Source: CAZMMV01 sp964567475 (GTDB lineage: Bacteria; Bacillota; Clostridia; Tissierellales; Tissierellaceae). From it: a DNA stretch of 5,605 nt. This document shows, piece by piece, positions 5,378 through 5,605 of this stretch. The DNA is taken from the NCBI GenBank assembly GCA_964567475.1, contig CAZMMV010000088.1, positions 1 to 5,605 of the forward strand, given 5' to 3'. Under the pieces are notes generated by a model, which saw only the letters and a list, made by a program, of their open reading frames with translations, was not told the origin of the DNA and searched no databases. Each line of letters opens with the position of its first letter. Within the stretch, counting starts at the first letter, position 1. Made by a program: the position numbers and the translations under genes.

Positions 5378-5416
5378 CTTCACAAACATTTTATCTTGTT
5401 TTTTATATTAACTCTA

Positions 5417-5445
5417 ATCATAAAGCTATTGTTTCTATTTGTCAA
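5417..5445 (-). promoter_or_regulatory. Sigma-A type promoter for the amidohydrolase T-box transcript
   Basis: On the minus strand TTGACA (5440-5445) and TATGAT (5417-5422) are separated by 17 bases. Transcription would begin near 5410, about 25 bases before Stem I. It lies just downstream of the terminator at 5469-5511, so this is a clean start of a transcription unit. Confidence 0.87.
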
Positions 5446-5468
5446 GTGTTTTTTATTATTTTATAAAT

Positions 5469-5511
5469 AAAAATCCATAAAGAGCTTATATAAGCCTTTA
5501 TGGATTTTTTT
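5469..5511. terminator. Strong hairpin terminator, possibly bidirectional
   Basis: The arms AAAAATCCATAAAG (5469-5482) and its complement (5496-5509) flank an inner palindrome GCTTATATAAGC. A run of seven T follows on the plus strand (5505-5511) and a run of five A opens the left side, so it could stop transcription from either direction. No plus-strand gene precedes it here. Its most likely job is to end a minus-strand transcript from beyond the right edge. Confidence 0.8.
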
Positions 5512-5587
5512 GTTTCATATATTTTACAAGGGAGATTAGCCTCAATACTTTTATACCCCCTATAAGTATACCTAAACATAAAAACAA
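5498..5587 (-). CDS. Possible short hydrophobic peptide or gene remnant at the right edge
   Basis: A short frame from TTG (5585-5587) to TAA (5498-5500) encodes about 29 residues. It is hydrophobic with a Lys/Arg-rich end (FLCLGILIGGIKVLR... then VKYMKQKNP), like a single membrane segment. The stop falls in the arm of the terminator hairpin, a common arrangement for a gene end in low-GC Firmicutes. Two stop codons (TAA TAA, 5591-5596) lie just upstream in the same frame and no good ribosome binding site is visible. It may be a remnant of a longer gene or chance. Not recognised. Confidence 0.2.
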   Translation of the reverse strand: MFLCLGILIGGIKVLRLISLVKYMKQKNP

Positions 5588-5605
5588 ATATTATTATTTA
5601 TATAA

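Larger units (their letters stand above)
5146..5410 (-). promoter_or_regulatory. T-box leader of the amidohydrolase gene
   Basis: Complete T-box riboswitch with the same architecture as the importer leader: Stem I (AGCAA/TTGCT base, AGAGA bulge, ACTGG/CCAGT with GGTGAAA loop), Stem II, IIA/B pseudoknot and Stem III. The T-box sequence at 5182-5198 reads AGAGTGGCACCACGGGT. The GCG-to-ACG change turns a G-U pair with the terminator's CGU into A-U, so the antiterminator is preserved. The UGGC bulge implies a G73 tRNA. The lower Stem I loop reads GAA-GAG-A (GAG at 5299-5301), as in the other copy. The upper loop reads GAA-AAT (5310-5312), an Asn codon where the other copy has AGC (Ser). Stem RTTA/TAAY between the loops covaries (A-T to G-C). 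The amino acid sensed is unresolved. Confidence 0.93.

Noticed and set aside
5276..5470. Plus-strand open frame of 64 codons
   Set aside because: It lies antisense to a clear T-box leader and its promoter, has a composition typical of A/T-rich noise and lacks a ribosome binding site.
5552..5570. Partial palindrome TATACCCCCTATAAGTATA resembling a CsoR/CstR-type operator
   Set aside because: Only the left half matches the C-rich half-site. The right half lacks the G-run and no target gene is in the window, so chance is likely.

Overview
The window is AT-rich (roughly 30% G+C by eye) and every supported gene reads on the minus strand, so transcription runs from right to left. The strong AGGAGG-type ribosome binding sites, the TTG starts and three T-box (tRNA-sensing) leaders within 5.6 kb point to a low-GC Firmicute, most likely a clostridium-like organism. 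The species cannot be named from this sequence.

Layout in transcription order. (1) A hairpin terminator at 5469-5511 closes off whatever lies to the right. (2) A promoter at 5417-5445 drives a full-length T-box leader (5146-5410), followed by an M20-family metallo-amidohydrolase/peptidase (3940-5112). (3) A second T-box leader (3668-3927), about 90% identical to the first, precedes a three-gene polar amino acid ABC importer: lipoprotein binding protein (2819-3631), permease (2151-2807) and ATPase (1430-2158). A possible promoter for this unit overlaps the end of the amidohydrolase gene. (4) A strong promoter at 1390-1417 drives a third, shorter T-box leader (1184-1383) with a serine UCU specifier. 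It is followed by a 140-base structured segment of unknown nature and then serS, which runs off the left edge.

How the parts fit. The serS leader is a textbook seryl-tRNA sensor: UCU specifier and a UGGC bulge matching a tRNA with G73. The importer and the hydrolase form an uptake-and-hydrolysis pair in which each half has its own copy of a duplicated T-box. Uptake of a peptide or acylated amino acid, followed by its hydrolysis, would be switched on when a particular tRNA is uncharged.

The point most worth a second look is that Stem I of both duplicated leaders holds two stacked internal loops, each with the AGUA/GAA signature of a specifier loop. The lower loop carries GAG in both copies. 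The upper carries AGC (Ser) in one copy and AAU (Asn) in the other. Geometry favours the lower loop, while the G73-type bulge fits the upper codons at least as well, so the amino acid sensed is unresolved.
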